Assembly: GCA_951813535.1 (NCBI GenBank)
Contig: OX638345.1
Coordinates: 2,291,158-2,355,157 of the forward strand
Origin: an uncultured Dehalococcoidia bacterium
GTDB taxonomy: Bacteria; Chloroflexota; Dehalococcoidia; Lucifugimonadales; UBA3495
DNA length: 64,000 nucleotides
Direction of reading: 5' to 3'
Of this stretch, positions 40,653 to 49,184 are shown piece after piece (the first letter of the stretch is position 1; the number at the start of each line of letters is the position of its first letter). The position numbers and the translations under genes were made by a program. A model generated the notes under the pieces. That model saw nothing but the letters and a program-made list of their open reading frames with translations, made no database searches and was not told the DNA's origin.

Positions 40653-41720
40653 CTACTTCATTGCCTCCACCATGACGCCGACGTTGTGGCGCATGAACCC
40701 CAGGTAGGTGCCGGCCGCGCTCCCCGGCTCATCCAGAGAGCTAGTGTGCAGAGCCGAAACTATCTGCACGCCGGTCTCTTCTGCGATCCTCTGTGAAAGC
40801 CGGGGCGCGAAAATGTCCTCGGTGAAGATCGCAGGAACGCGTTCTTCCTTGATGTGCTCCACCAATTCCGTCATCTCCTGGGCGGTCGGTTCTTCCTGGC
40901 CGGAGGGCGGTTTGACCGCTCCCACGATTTTGAAGCCGTAACGGTGGGCAAAGTACCGCAGGCTGTCGTGGGAAGAAACCAGTAGCCGACGCTCCTCGGG
41001 CACCGCCGCAACCTGCTCCTCAATCCAGTGGTGGAGCGCGTCCAACTCGGCAACGTAGGCGGCGGCGTTGGTCTCGTATTCAGAGTGGCGGTTGGGGTCG
41101 GCTGCTGCCAGGCGTTCGGCGATGCCGCCCACCGCATCCTTGACCCGCAGGGGGTCGAACCAGAAGTGCGGGTCCAGTGGCCCGTGGTCGTGGTCCGCGT
41201 CGCCATGGTCGTGATCGGCATTGCCATCGCCATGGTCGTGATCGTCCTGTTCCTCCTCGTCGTACTCCAGAAGATCGATGTATTGGTTCAAGGACACGAT
41301 GGCGTCGGTGTCCTTGGCTACCCTGGAAACGAGGTCGTTGACCCACTGATCCTCCAGCCCCTGTCCGATGGTGACCACCAGGTCGGCATCGGCTACCCTG
41401 GCGACGTCCTGGGCGCCGGGCTTGTAATTGTGGGGGTCCGCGTCGGCCGGCAACAGAGACGTGACCACCACCCCGTCGCCGCCCACGACCGCCACCCAGT
41501 CGGCGACGATGTTAAGGGTGGTCACGACGGTGAGCTTGTCGGTTTCGGCGGGCTCTGCCCCGGCAGCGGGCGCCGGTTCGCCGGGCGCCGCGCCGGCACA
41601 GGCCAGGGCGGTAAGCATCAGGCCAAGAAGCAAGGCCGGCAGCGTCAACACGTGGCGCACGGAACCTGTTGGCTTTGCCGGCCGGAAGACGCTGGCTGCG
41701 TGCCTGATGCTCAGTATCAT
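40653..41720 (-). CDS. znuA: Zinc-binding lipoprotein ZnuA
   Basis: 355 residues. N-terminal signal with lipobox LTALAC (about residue 41), then the cluster A-I substrate-binding fold. Metal ligands are visible: DPHNYKPG, DPHFWFDP, SSHDSLRYFAHRYGF and FTEDIFAPRLSQ. Between the first two lies a His/Asp-rich loop (DDHDHGDGNADHDHGD) that in ZnuA acts as a zinc sensor or chelator. This favours zinc over manganese. AGGAG is 11 nt upstream of the ATG. First gene of znuA-znuC-znuB. Confidence 0.92.
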   Translation of the reverse strand: MILSIRHAASVFRPAKPTGSVRHVLTLPALLLGLMLTALACAGAAPGEPAPAAGAEPAETDKLTVVTTLNIVADWVAVVGGDGVVVTSLLPADADPHNYKPGAQDVARVADADLVVTIGQGLEDQWVNDLVSRVAKDTDAIVSLNQYIDLLEYDEEEQDDHDHGDGNADHDHGDADHDHGPLDPHFWFDPLRVKDAVGGIAERLAAADPNRHSEYETNAAAYVAELDALHHWIEEQVAAVPEERRLLVSSHDSLRYFAHRYGFKIVGAVKPPSGQEEPTAQEMTELVEHIKEERVPAIFTEDIFAPRLSQRIAEETGVQIVSALHTSSLDEPGSAAGTYLGFMRHNVGVMVEAMK

Positions 41721-42391
41721 CGCTTGGGTCGCTCCTGGGCGTGCTATTCCAAATCGCCAGGGTGACGGCGGTTGAATTCCTTATCGGTCAGTGTGCGTAC
41801 GAGATTAGTCGGTGCGCATACGAACGGCTATTTGATCATTGCGATCGGGCCCTAATTCAGTGTCCGGCATGAGGGTGAAAAGTATATTGAATGTATGTTG
41901 CGCAGCACGCGCTTCAACCACGTTGACAGACGAATCGGTTGCGCGCGAAGCGTAACAATGGGCGGCCTTACCAGTCAACTGGACGGACATACTGTAACCC
42001 GCAAGAATTGGCGGGTTTGACCATCGCCATCGGCGCGGCGGTTGCACTGCGGCAGTAGCGGTTGGCCGGGCCCACGGGGTTGCCACTTCGCTTTCGCTCC
42101 TCGCTATGGCGATCGAAAACATGGCGTCAATCTGTCAGGGCAATCGCATTACAAATGTTCTACAAGGGTTTCAGCGCCGGCCAGACCGCCGAAAACCGTT
42201 GGGTGAGGGAAATAAGGACGACCTTGAAAGGTTTGGGCGTTGGAACCCGACAAATGTCGGCATAATGGCGGTGCAGTCACCCGCAACCTTCTGGTTCTGG
42301 ATGGAAGCAGCATCTGACCTCTCAATAATCTGAGGCGTCCATTATGCCAAATACGCTAAATGCGATTGCCCTGGTCAATCTGTGGCTGACG
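41721..42391. other. Intergenic region upstream of znuA with a two-copy direct repeat
   Basis: No convincing gene. GTGCGTACGA (41793-41802) is repeated with two changes as GTGCGCATACGA (41812-41823), spaced about 19-20 nt (two helical turns) and 73-103 nt upstream of the znuA ATG, the position of an operator. A Zur site is possible but the sequence does not match a consensus I know. The rest is featureless. Confidence 0.3.
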
Positions 42392-42420
42392 TTGAGCGTT
42401 CATTCTATGTCTGATACAAT
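42392..42420 (+). promoter_or_regulatory. Promoter for the M24 aminopeptidase
   Basis: TTGAGC (42392-42397), 17-nt spacer, TACAAT (42415-42420): 4/6 and 5/6 to consensus with ideal spacing. Leader about 55 nt. Confidence 0.6.
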
Positions 42421-42482
42421 TCCGTCGGCCAAAACGCAAACGACCTACCGATCACGACCACTGGCAGTGAGTCTCTTTCACA

Positions 42483-43811
42483 ATGAGTGCTGACGTTCTG
42501 GCAACCGGGCCCCGCGAGTTCAACAGCCGCCGCAGACGGCTGATGGAATCCCTGTCAAACGGCGCGATTATCGTCGCCGCAGGCCATGAAGCTGCTCGAA
42601 ATAACGATGTGGATCACGAGTACCGGCAGCCATCCACCTTCTGGTACTTGACTGGCTTCGACGAACCCGATGCCGTGGCGGTGCTGCGTCCCGGTTCCCA
42701 CACTCCGTACACGCTTTTTGTGCGCCCGTACGACCCCACTTTCGAGATATGGGTGGGTTACCGTGCCGGCGTTCGGGGCGCCGTCGGCCCCCTCGGAGCA
42801 AACGCCGCGTACTCCGTCGACCAGTTGGACAGTCAGCTTCCCAAGCTGCTCGCTGAGTATGACACGATCCACTACGCCCTCGGCTCCGATGAACGCGTTG
42901 ACGGCATTGTTTCGAGCTTGGTCAAGCGTCGGCGCGGCATGGCCCAACGGGGAGCAAAGGCGATTCGGCGTATCGAGGACCCGACCTCGCAAATCGACCT
43001 CATGCGTCAGATCAAGTCCGATGAGGAAATCGGTCTTCTACAGCGAGCCATTGACATCACCGCCCACGGGTTTGACGCAGCGATGCGTACCGCGGCCCCA
43101 GGCGTGCACGAATTCGAGGTCCAGGCCGCTCTTGAGCGCCCGTTCCGGCAACTGGGTTCGCCCCGGAACGGCTATCCTTCGATAGTTGCCGGTGGTGCCA
43201 ACGGTTGCGTCCTGCACTATATCCGGAACCGGGACGCCCTTGGTCCGGAAGACCTTCTGCTGATAGATGCCGGCGCTGAGTATGGCTTTTACACCGCCGA
43301 CGTCACGCGGACCTGGCCCGTTTCCGGCAAATTCACCGCTCCGCAGCGCGCCATTTACGAGCTGACCCTGGAGTCGCAACGCAAGGCTATTGCGGATGTG
43401 AAGCCCGGCGCCGGTTTCGACGACGTGCATCGGACTGCCACCCGAACGCTGATCCAGGGTCTGGTTGATCTGGGCATCATGTCCGGCAGCGTTGACGGAA
43501 TCATGGAACAGCAGTCCTACCGCGACTACTACATGCACGCCACCTCGCATTGGCTGGGCTTGGACGTGCACGACTGCGGTCCTTACCGGGACGATCGGGG
43601 CCAGGTGCGCCTGCGTCCGGGAATGGTGTTGACCGTCGAGCCCGGCCTCTACTTCGGCCCTCAGGCCAAGCAGACCCCTGACATCTATCGCGGCATTGGC
43701 ATTCGCATTGAGGACGATGTGCTCGTCACGGAAGACGGGTGCCGCGTCCTGTCGGAAGCCATTCCGAAAGATCCGGATGAGCTCGAAGCCATCGTGGCTG
43801 AGTCCCGCTGA
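42483..43811 (+). CDS. pepP: Xaa-Pro aminopeptidase (M24B)
   Basis: 442 residues. An N-terminal AMP_N domain (residues 1-150, QPSTFWYLTGFDEPD) is followed by the pita-bread metallopeptidase. Metal ligands: Asp pair in LLIDAGAEYGFYTADVTRTWP, His in HATSHWLGLDVHD, Glu in TVEPGLYF and Glu in GIRIEDDVLVT. It removes N-terminal residues preceding proline. Transcribed from the promoter at 42392-42420 and ended by the terminator at 43982-44010. Confidence 0.92.
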   Translation: MSADVLATGPREFNSRRRRLMESLSNGAIIVAAGHEAARNNDVDHEYRQPSTFWYLTGFDEPDAVAVLRPGSHTPYTLFVRPYDPTFEIWVGYRAGVRGAVGPLGANAAYSVDQLDSQLPKLLAEYDTIHYALGSDERVDGIVSSLVKRRRGMAQRGAKAIRRIEDPTSQIDLMRQIKSDEEIGLLQRAIDITAHGFDAAMRTAAPGVHEFEVQAALERPFRQLGSPRNGYPSIVAGGANGCVLHYIRNRDALGPEDLLLIDAGAEYGFYTADVTRTWPVSGKFTAPQRAIYELTLESQRKAIADVKPGAGFDDVHRTATRTLIQGLVDLGIMSGSVDGIMEQQSYRDYYMHATSHWLGLDVHDCGPYRDDRGQVRLRPGMVLTVEPGLYFGPQAKQTPDIYRGIGIRIEDDVLVTEDGCRVLSEAIPKDPDELEAIVAESR

Positions 43812-43906
43812 GATCGTTGCCTCTCGATAGCATGTCCGACACGCCGTTGATTGTGGATCCTATCGTGATGAAATTGCCAAATGAAGGACTGTTGTCCATC
43901 GCACCT

Positions 43907-43974
43907 CTTGCGGTGGGCGCGGCGTCGGTGTTCAACCCACCTGCCGCAAGTGATCCGAGCGAAGGCTCGCTTTT
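43907..43974 (+). other. Two hairpins between pepP and its main terminator
   Basis: CTTGCGG (43907-43913) pairs with CCGCAAG (43944-43950), with inner TGGG/CCCA pairing. A second hairpin CGAGC-GAAG-GCTCG (43956-43969) is followed by CTTTT. They lie in the pepP 3' region together with the main terminator. Confidence 0.5.
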
Positions 43975-43981
43975 CCAAACC

Positions 43982-44010
43982 ACGGGGGATTCGTCCCCCG
44001 TTATTTTTTT
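43982..44010 (+). terminator. Strong intrinsic terminator after pepP
   Basis: ACGGGGGA, loop TTCG, TCCCCCGT (43982-44001), then TATTTTTTT. An 8-bp GC-rich stem with the stable UUCG tetraloop and a U-tract; textbook rho-independent terminator. Confidence 0.9.
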
Positions 44011-44030
44011 GCCCGCCACAGTTCAGGCTG

Positions 44031-44150
44031 CTGAGCCGTTAGGCTCAGTAGAAAGGGGCAAGCTACCAATTGCACCCGCCGCGCTCATGGGAGCGGCGGG
44101 ATTCGCTCTCACTAATTTCCAGCGAAATCGAAAGATTTCGCTCTTTTTTT
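44031..44150 (+). ncRNA. Structured leader or small RNA ahead of the double PstS gene
   Basis: Three hairpins in a row: CTGAGCC-GTTA-GGCTCAG (44031-44048), CCCGCC...GGCGGG with inner GCTC/GAGC (44075-44100), and AGCGAAATC-GAAA-GATTTCGCT (44121-44142) followed by CTTTTTTT (to 44150). The last is a perfect 9-bp stem with a GNRA loop and U7, a second complete terminator 71 nt before the next ribosome-bound start. Either a free small RNA lies between the two terminators, or this is a transcription-attenuating leader. No known riboswitch class is recognised. Confidence 0.5.
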
Positions 44151-44221
44151 GCCGTTCCAACCGTGAAGTTGGCTCCGTCAGCTGTTTGGAATCTCGCGGA
44201 GAACATGAGGAGGTACGCCTA

Positions 44222-44326
44222 TTGAACACAGCGATGTTCGGCCAGTGGTGGCCGCGATTGGCAAGCGCCAATTTTCTCAATCCACAGGAAAACCGACTCA
44301 CCTTCCACTTGCAGGAGGATCAATGA
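44222..44326 (+). CDS. Short upstream ORF coupled to the PstS-like gene
   Basis: 34 residues starting at a TTG with GAGGAGGT 7 nt upstream: (M)NTAMFGQWWPRLASAN...HLQEDQ. Its TGA overlaps the ATG of the next gene (ATGA), and the AGGAGG for that gene lies within its last codons. No family recognised. It may be a translated leader that controls the phosphate-binding protein by coupling. Codon-level evidence is limited by size. Confidence 0.5.
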   Translation: MNTAMFGQWWPRLASANFLNPQENRLTFHLQEDQ

Positions 44327-46515
44327 TTTCCGCCACGATGGCTACTCTAAAGCAAATTCCATTTCGGTTGCTGTTGGCCGTTGCCGCGATGGGCTGCGCC
44401 GCCGTTCTGATGGGCGCCGCCTGTAGTGCCGCGGACCAAGCGCCCGCCACGCAGGCCGGCTCCGGCGCCGCTGCGGGTTCTGCGGCGGCCGACAACACAA
44501 CCTCCGGGAGTACTACTGCGAGCAGTTCTGCCACCACAACCTCCGGGAGTACGACTGGAAGCAGTTCCGCCACCACCGGATCTACCGGTTCAAGCGCCGG
44601 TCAGGCGGAAAAGGCAGTCGACCCCGGCATGTACGCATCACTGTCCGGCGACATACCGATTGACGGTTCGTCCACGGTGTTCCCGATCACGGAGGCGGTC
44701 GCCGAAGAGTTCGGCGGCCTGACCGACGACAACGTTCGCGTGGTGGTGGGCATTTCGGGAACGGGCGGGGGCTTCAAGAAGTTCTGCGCGAACGAGACCG
44801 TGATCTCCGACGCGTCGCGCCCCATCAAGCAGAAGGAAGTTGATCTCTGTTCCGCCGCTGGCGTGGAATACATCGAACTGCCGGTGGCCATCGACGGCCT
44901 GTCCGTCGTGGTGAACCCGCAGAACGATTTTGTGGACTGCCTGTCGGTTGAGCAGCTGAACCAGATCTGGAGCCCGGAGTCCGAGGGAGTGGTGACGCAC
45001 TGGAACCAGGTGAACCCGGAGTGGCCGGCGGAGGAGATCAAGATGTACGCGCCGGGCGTTGACTCCGGAACGTTCGACTACTTCACCGAGGCGATCAACG
45101 GCGACGGTGGCGTTTCCCGTGGCGACTTCGTAGCGTCGGAGGACGACAACGTGCTGGTGCAGGGAGTGTCAGGCGACAAGTACAGCATCGGTTACTTCGG
45201 CTACGCGTACTACGTGGAGAACAAGGACAAGGTAAAGGTGGTGCCGATCGACGGGGGCAACGGCTGCGTTGCGCCGACGGATGGGGCCATCAACAACGGG
45301 TCGTACGCGCCGCTGAGCCGGCCGTTGTTCATCTACGTGCGGTCTGACGCTGCGCAGCAGGAACACATAGCGGAGTTCGTGCGGTACTACCTGAGCCCGA
45401 GCGGCCAGGAGTTGGCGGCGTCGGTGGGATACATCCCGTTCCCGCAGGATGTTTATGAGCTCGGCTTGACCAAGTTCAATTCGGGGACAGTCGGAACCGT
45501 GTTCGGCGGCGACGACGCCTTCAAGGGATCCGTTGTCGACGGGTTGTCCGGTGGCGCCATGACGGAAGACAAGATGACCCACATGGTCGATTACGCGAGC
45601 CTCTCGGGCGACATTCCTATCGATGGATCGTCCACGGTGTTCCCGATCACGGAAGCGGTTGCCGAGGAGTTCGGCGGCCTGACCGACGACAATGTCCGCG
45701 TGGTGGTGGGCATCTCCGGCACGGGCGGCGGTTTCAAGAAGTTCTGCGCCAACGAGACCGTGATCTCCGACGCGTCGCGCCCCATCAAGCAGAAGGAAGT
45801 TGACCTGTGTTCCGCCGCTGGCGTGGAATACATCGAACTGCCGGTGGCCATCGACGGTCTGTCGGTGGTGGTGAACCCCAGCAACGAGTTCGTGGATTGT
45901 TTGACGGTTGAGCAGCTGAACAGGATTTGGAGTCCGGAGTCTGAGGGCGTGGTGACGCACTGGAACCAGGTGAACCCGGAGTGGCCGGCGGAGGAGATCA
46001 AGATGTACGCGCCGGGCGTTGACTCCGGAACGTTCGACTACTTCACCGAGGCGATCAACGGCGACGGTGGCGTCTCGCGCGGCGACTTTGTGGCGTCGGA
46101 GGACGACAACGTGCTGGTGCAGGGAGTCGCTGGTGACAGGTACAGCATCGGTTACTTCGGCTACGCGTACTACGTGGAGAACAAGGACAAGGTAAAGGTG
46201 GTGCCGATCGACGGGGGCAACGGCTGCGTTGCGCCGGCGGATGAGGCGATCAACAACGGGTCGTACGCGCCGCTGAGCCGGCCGTTGTTCATCTACGTGC
46301 GGTCTGACGCAGCGCAGCAGGAACACATAGCGGAGTTCGTGCGGTACTACCTGAGCCCGAGCGGGCAGGAGTTGGCAGCTTCGGTGGGATACATCCCGTT
46401 CCCGCAGGAAGTGTATGACCTTGGCTTGACCAAGTTCAATTCGGGGACAGTCGGAACCGTGTTCGGCGGCGACGACGCCTTCAAGGGACCCGTTACCCAG
46501 GGGCTGATGAAGTAA
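44323..46515 (+). CDS. pstS: Double-domain phosphate-binding (PstS-like) lipoprotein
   Basis: 730 residues: signal peptide with a cysteine after LMGAA, a Ser/Thr/Gly-rich linker (about residues 45-100), then two PBP domains of about 320 residues (residues 104-423 and 424-730) that are nearly identical. Each has the phosphate-site motifs [34 protein letters not shown] and DSGTFDYF. A single PstS is usually about 330-400 residues. It binds phosphate (or a related oxyanion) outside the membrane. No pstC, pstA, pstB or phoU is nearby. AGGAGG lies 4 nt before the ATG, overlapping the short upstream ORF. Confidence 0.9.
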   Translation: MISATMATLKQIPFRLLLAVAAMGCAAVLMGAACSAADQAPATQAGSGAAAGSAAADNTTSGSTTASSSATTTSGSTTGSSSATTGSTGSSAGQAEKAVDPGMYASLSGDIPIDGSSTVFPITEAVAEEFGGLTDDNVRVVVGISGTGGGFKKFCANETVISDASRPIKQKEVDLCSAAGVEYIELPVAIDGLSVVVNPQNDFVDCLSVEQLNQIWSPESEGVVTHWNQVNPEWPAEEIKMYAPGVDSGTFDYFTEAINGDGGVSRGDFVASEDDNVLVQGVSGDKYSIGYFGYAYYVENKDKVKVVPIDGGNGCVAPTDGAINNGSYAPLSRPLFIYVRSDAAQQEHIAEFVRYYLSPSGQELAASVGYIPFPQDVYELGLTKFNSGTVGTVFGGDDAFKGSVVDGLSGGAMTEDKMTHMVDYASLSGDIPIDGSSTVFPITEAVAEEFGGLTDDNVRVVVGISGTGGGFKKFCANETVISDASRPIKQKEVDLCSAAGVEYIELPVAIDGLSVVVNPSNEFVDCLTVEQLNRIWSPESEGVVTHWNQVNPEWPAEEIKMYAPGVDSGTFDYFTEAINGDGGVSRGDFVASEDDNVLVQGVAGDRYSIGYFGYAYYVENKDKVKVVPIDGGNGCVAPADEAINNGSYAPLSRPLFIYVRSDAAQQEHIAEFVRYYLSPSGQELAASVGYIPFPQEVYDLGLTKFNSGTVGTVFGGDDAFKGPVTQGLMK
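44497..44574 (+). repeat. Two 39-bp tandem repeats in the linker of PstS
   Basis: Units 44497-44535 and 44536-44574 both start ACAACCTCCGGGAGTAC and end CCACC, with four or five changes. They encode the TTSGSTT-x-SSSAT repeats of the flexible linker between lipid anchor and binding domains. Confidence 0.8.
44632..46495 (+). repeat. Intragenic 960-bp duplication (two PstS domains)
   Basis: Unit 1 is 44632-45591 and unit 2 starts at 45592, an offset of exactly 960 bp. Long tracts are identical (44990-45113 with 45950-46073; 45181-45276 with 46141-46236), separated by tracts with many silent changes (for example around 44881-44988 with 45841-45948). Such a mosaic is expected from duplication followed by gene conversion. 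Confidence 0.9.
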
Positions 46516-46533
46516 CCCCAGGCGCCAATCAGC

Positions 46534-46571
46534 AAAACCTAGGGGCGAATATTCATTCGCCCCTAGGTTTT
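46534..46571. repeat. GGGGCGAAT palindromic hairpin, copy 3 (bidirectional terminator)
   Basis: AAAACCTAGGGGCGAAT (46534-46550), loop ATTC, ATTCGCCCCTAGGTTTT (46555-46571): a perfect 17-bp stem with A4/T4 ends between the convergent pstS and HpaB-like genes. The core is that of copies at 3923 and 14647. Confidence 0.88.
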
Positions 46572-46614
46572 AATGGTCGATCCCCGGATACCTCAGCGAA
46601 CACCCCGTCACTAG

Positions 46615-48072
46615 TCAGTCGCGTTCCAGGAACTCGCGCACCTGTTGCTCCAGCGGCTCGCGGTCATAGACGCCCAGCAACAGCGCCGCGTTGCGCATCC
46701 AGTCTCCCTGGAAGTAGCGCTCATAGAGCACCTGCCGGCCGGCGAAAGAGCTGCACGCGGCGTCCCAAGCGAGCCGGAACAGCCTGACGCGTTCCTGAGC
46801 GCTCGCGGTATCCGTGTCCAGGTAAGCGTCCAGGACTTCGGCCATCGGCCCGCCGAAGTCGCCTTCCGATGGCAGGGCCATGAGGCTGCTGGATCCGAGC
46901 AATTGGATGATCTCCGCCATCCTCGGGTACATCTTGATGAACAGGTTGCGCGCCACGTTCAGCGGCACCCGGTCCGGCAGCATCACGCCCCAATCATCGA
47001 TCTTCGCATTGACCTCAGATTGAGTCAGCAGTGCCTTGGTGATCTCCAGGTTCTCCACCAGTTCGGCCAGGAGTCCTTGCACTTGCGGGATCTCGCCGTT
47101 GCCTAACGTCTTCACCATGAGGCTGGCGATCCCAGTGACGAACTCGCACTTGGCCACGTTCTTGGTTACGACCTGGTGGCCCGTGTGCACGTACTGTCCG
47201 GTCTCGTTGGACATGTTGTTGCACTTGTGTCGGTCCCCGTACATGAAGACCCGCTCCCACGGCACCAGTACGTCGTCGAAGAAAACGATGGCATCCATCT
47301 CCTCGAACCGCGATCCCAGCGGATGATCGAAGTGAGACTTCCCCAGGTCGAAACTCTCCCGGCAGATGAACTTCAACCCGTCTATGCCGCAAGGCACCGA
47401 GAAGGCGAACGCGTACTTGTGGGCATCCTCATCCCGCGCCAGCAGTGAGGAGCGCGTCGGATACACCATGATCTCGTCGGACAGCGGCCCCAGAGTCGCC
47501 AACACCCGCGGGCCCCGGATCACCAACCCGGCGCCCGTTTCCTTCACGACGTGGAGCGCGACGTCCGTGCTGTAGTTCATGGAGGTGGCCGACGGCGCCC
47601 GGTTTCGCTGTAGATTCACCAGCGTGTGGGTCATGCAGATATCGTTTTCCCGAACGTACTCGTAATAATTGACGACGTTGCTTTTGAACTCCGGCCGGTT
47701 CTCCCCGAAGAAGTCCCCGGCGGCCGCCATCGCCATGACGGTCACGTTCAGGAAATCCGGCGTCCGTCCCATCATCCCGTAACTCGCGTGCGCCCACTGG
47801 GACATCATCTCCCGCCGCCGCGCCAGGTCATCCGCGGACTTGGGTACGATGAACGACAGCCCGACCGGGTCGCCCGTGGTCGGCGAGTCGTATGTCATGG
47901 AACAACTGGCCGTCGCCCGGTGCTGCAAGTCATACAGCTCCGCGATGGATCGCGCTCCATTGGCCAGTCCTGGGAACTCGGTCACGTCGTTGACCCGTTT
48001 CCCGTCCAGCCAGATCTCCCGTTTTTGCTCTTTCAGGCCTGTTAGATATTGTGCCCCGGTTCTTGCCGGCAT
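46615..48072 (-). CDS. 4-hydroxyphenylacetate 3-hydroxylase-family flavin monooxygenase (HpaB-like)
   Basis: 485 residues. Large, FADH2-using component of a two-component aromatic hydroxylase. Family features: RTGAQYLTGLKEQKREIWLDG at the N-terminus, MTHTLVNLQRNRA (flavin site, about residue 147), RGPRVLATLGPLSDEI, and FFDDVLVPWERVFMYGD (about residue 268). GGGAGG precedes the ATG. No flavin reductase partner is adjacent. Members also include 4-hydroxybutyryl-CoA dehydratase, which needs Cys/His cluster ligands; I do not see that set clearly. Substrate likely a phenolic compound. Confidence 0.87.
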   Translation of the reverse strand: MPARTGAQYLTGLKEQKREIWLDGKRVNDVTEFPGLANGARSIAELYDLQHRATASCSMTYDSPTTGDPVGLSFIVPKSADDLARRREMMSQWAHASYGMMGRTPDFLNVTVMAMAAAGDFFGENRPEFKSNVVNYYEYVRENDICMTHTLVNLQRNRAPSATSMNYSTDVALHVVKETGAGLVIRGPRVLATLGPLSDEIMVYPTRSSLLARDEDAHKYAFAFSVPCGIDGLKFICRESFDLGKSHFDHPLGSRFEEMDAIVFFDDVLVPWERVFMYGDRHKCNNMSNETGQYVHTGHQVVTKNVAKCEFVTGIASLMVKTLGNGEIPQVQGLLAELVENLEITKALLTQSEVNAKIDDWGVMLPDRVPLNVARNLFIKMYPRMAEIIQLLGSSSLMALPSEGDFGGPMAEVLDAYLDTDTASAQERVRLFRLAWDAACSSFAGRQVLYERYFQGDWMRNAALLLGVYDREPLEQQVREFLERD

Positions 48073-48138
48073 GCTATCTGCCTCCCGCTCCCCATTTGGC
48101 CTTCGCGAAAAGTTATGTCATGGTCTGTCGCTGACAAC

Positions 48139-49020
48139 TCAGGTGCCCAGGTATCGCTTGAGCCAGTTCATTGCGTGCACGTTGAAATCGGTGCACGGGC
48201 TGTGCGTCAGGTCCGGATATACCAGCAGCGACTTGTGCGCCTCGATGCGGTCGAACACCGGCATGATCGTCTCGTACGGGCAGGTCGTATCCGCCATCCC
48301 GATGTTAACCAGAGTTGGACACTCGATTGCGTCCGCCAGGGTCAGCGTGTCAAAGTAGTGCAGCGTGTCCAGCATCCCCTGACGCTGCTCCGGGTGTTCC
48401 TGCACGTAGGTTCGCAACTCATGGTACGGTCGTGTGTCGATGTCAATGGCCACCGGATAGTTGCACATGAACGGCTCTTCCGCCACCGCTGCGGCCACCC
48501 TTTGGTCCAGCGCCGCTGTCGCCAGCGTGAATCCGCCGCCCTGGCTGCGGCTCCACATGCCGATGCGACTGGCATCCACCTCATCCCGTTCGGTAAGGAA
48601 ATCCACGCCACGGACGCAGTCCATGTACCCCGCCCGGTAGTAGTAGTTGTCGCGGTCGGTCACGTTGTAGGTCAGCTTGGTCCCGTGGGGCAGATCCCAT
48701 TCCGGTATGCTTTCGCCCTGCGCCCGTGGAAACAACGTCAGGACGGCAAAGCCGTGCAACACGACGTGGAACGGGATCTCCTTGGCGCCCCCGTAGCCGG
48801 GAACCGCGAGCATCGCCGGAAACTGGCCCGATGGCGGCAGATCGCGAGGCGCGGTGTAAAACCCTCGCAGGCGCTGTCCGCCATAGCTCCGGAGGGCCAC
48901 GTCCCAGGTTTCGTACTCCCGCCCGCTGAGTTCCTCGTTGGGGGATAGTTCGGCTCCCACCGACGTTTCGTTCAGGATCGCCCGGGTGGCGTTCCAAAAG
49001 TCCCTAACCGCCTGGTCCAT
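48139..49020 (-). CDS. Acetylxylan esterase/cephalosporin-C deacetylase-like hydrolase
   Basis: 293 residues, alpha/beta hydrolase of the AXE1 family. Nucleophile Ser in WSRSQGGGF, the Asp in GMADTTCPYET and the His in YPDLTHSPC form the triad. RGFYTAPRDLPPSG and DYNYYR-like stretches (DNYYYRAGYMDCVRGVDFL) fit the family. It would remove acetyl groups from sugars. AGGAGG lies upstream of the ATG. It follows the HpaB-like gene in direction (66-nt gap), and the sulfotransferase lies downstream on the same strand, 164 nt away. Confidence 0.85.
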   Translation of the reverse strand: MDQAVRDFWNATRAILNETSVGAELSPNEELSGREYETWDVALRSYGGQRLRGFYTAPRDLPPSGQFPAMLAVPGYGGAKEIPFHVVLHGFAVLTLFPRAQGESIPEWDLPHGTKLTYNVTDRDNYYYRAGYMDCVRGVDFLTERDEVDASRIGMWSRSQGGGFTLATAALDQRVAAAVAEEPFMCNYPVAIDIDTRPYHELRTYVQEHPEQRQGMLDTLHYFDTLTLADAIECPTLVNIGMADTTCPYETIMPVFDRIEAHKSLLVYPDLTHSPCTDFNVHAMNWLKRYLGT

Positions 49021-49184
49021 TTTCGGCTCCTCCTGCTTGGGTTAATGGTAGCCATCGCGCGGGGATCAGGCCCGCCGTGGGTGGGGTGGCACCGGGTGCG
49101 ATTGCAAATCGGTACATGCCTCTGTTCTGCTGGCGCGCGCTCGTGCCCGAGAGCCATCTCCGTTCAAATGTTATCACGCGCCGT

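Noticed and set aside
41721-42391. tRNA-Sec or other tRNA in the large gaps.
   Set aside because: No acceptor/T-stem pattern or TCA anticodon loop found here or in the other gaps; only tRNA-Glu at 54128 is supported.
43907-44150. c-di-GMP, ZTP, fluoride or guanidine riboswitch in the PstS leader.
   Set aside because: Conserved core sequences of these classes were not found when read by eye.
43817-44221. Plus-strand frame that could join to the 34-residue ORF to give 169 residues.
   Set aside because: It crosses two strong terminators and several hairpins and shows no ribosome site; only the TTG start at 44222 is well placed.
45169-46326. 385-codon minus-strand frame over the second PstS domain.
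   Set aside because: Low-complexity Arg/Val/His-rich antisense product of a GC-rich gene; no ribosome site or family likeness.
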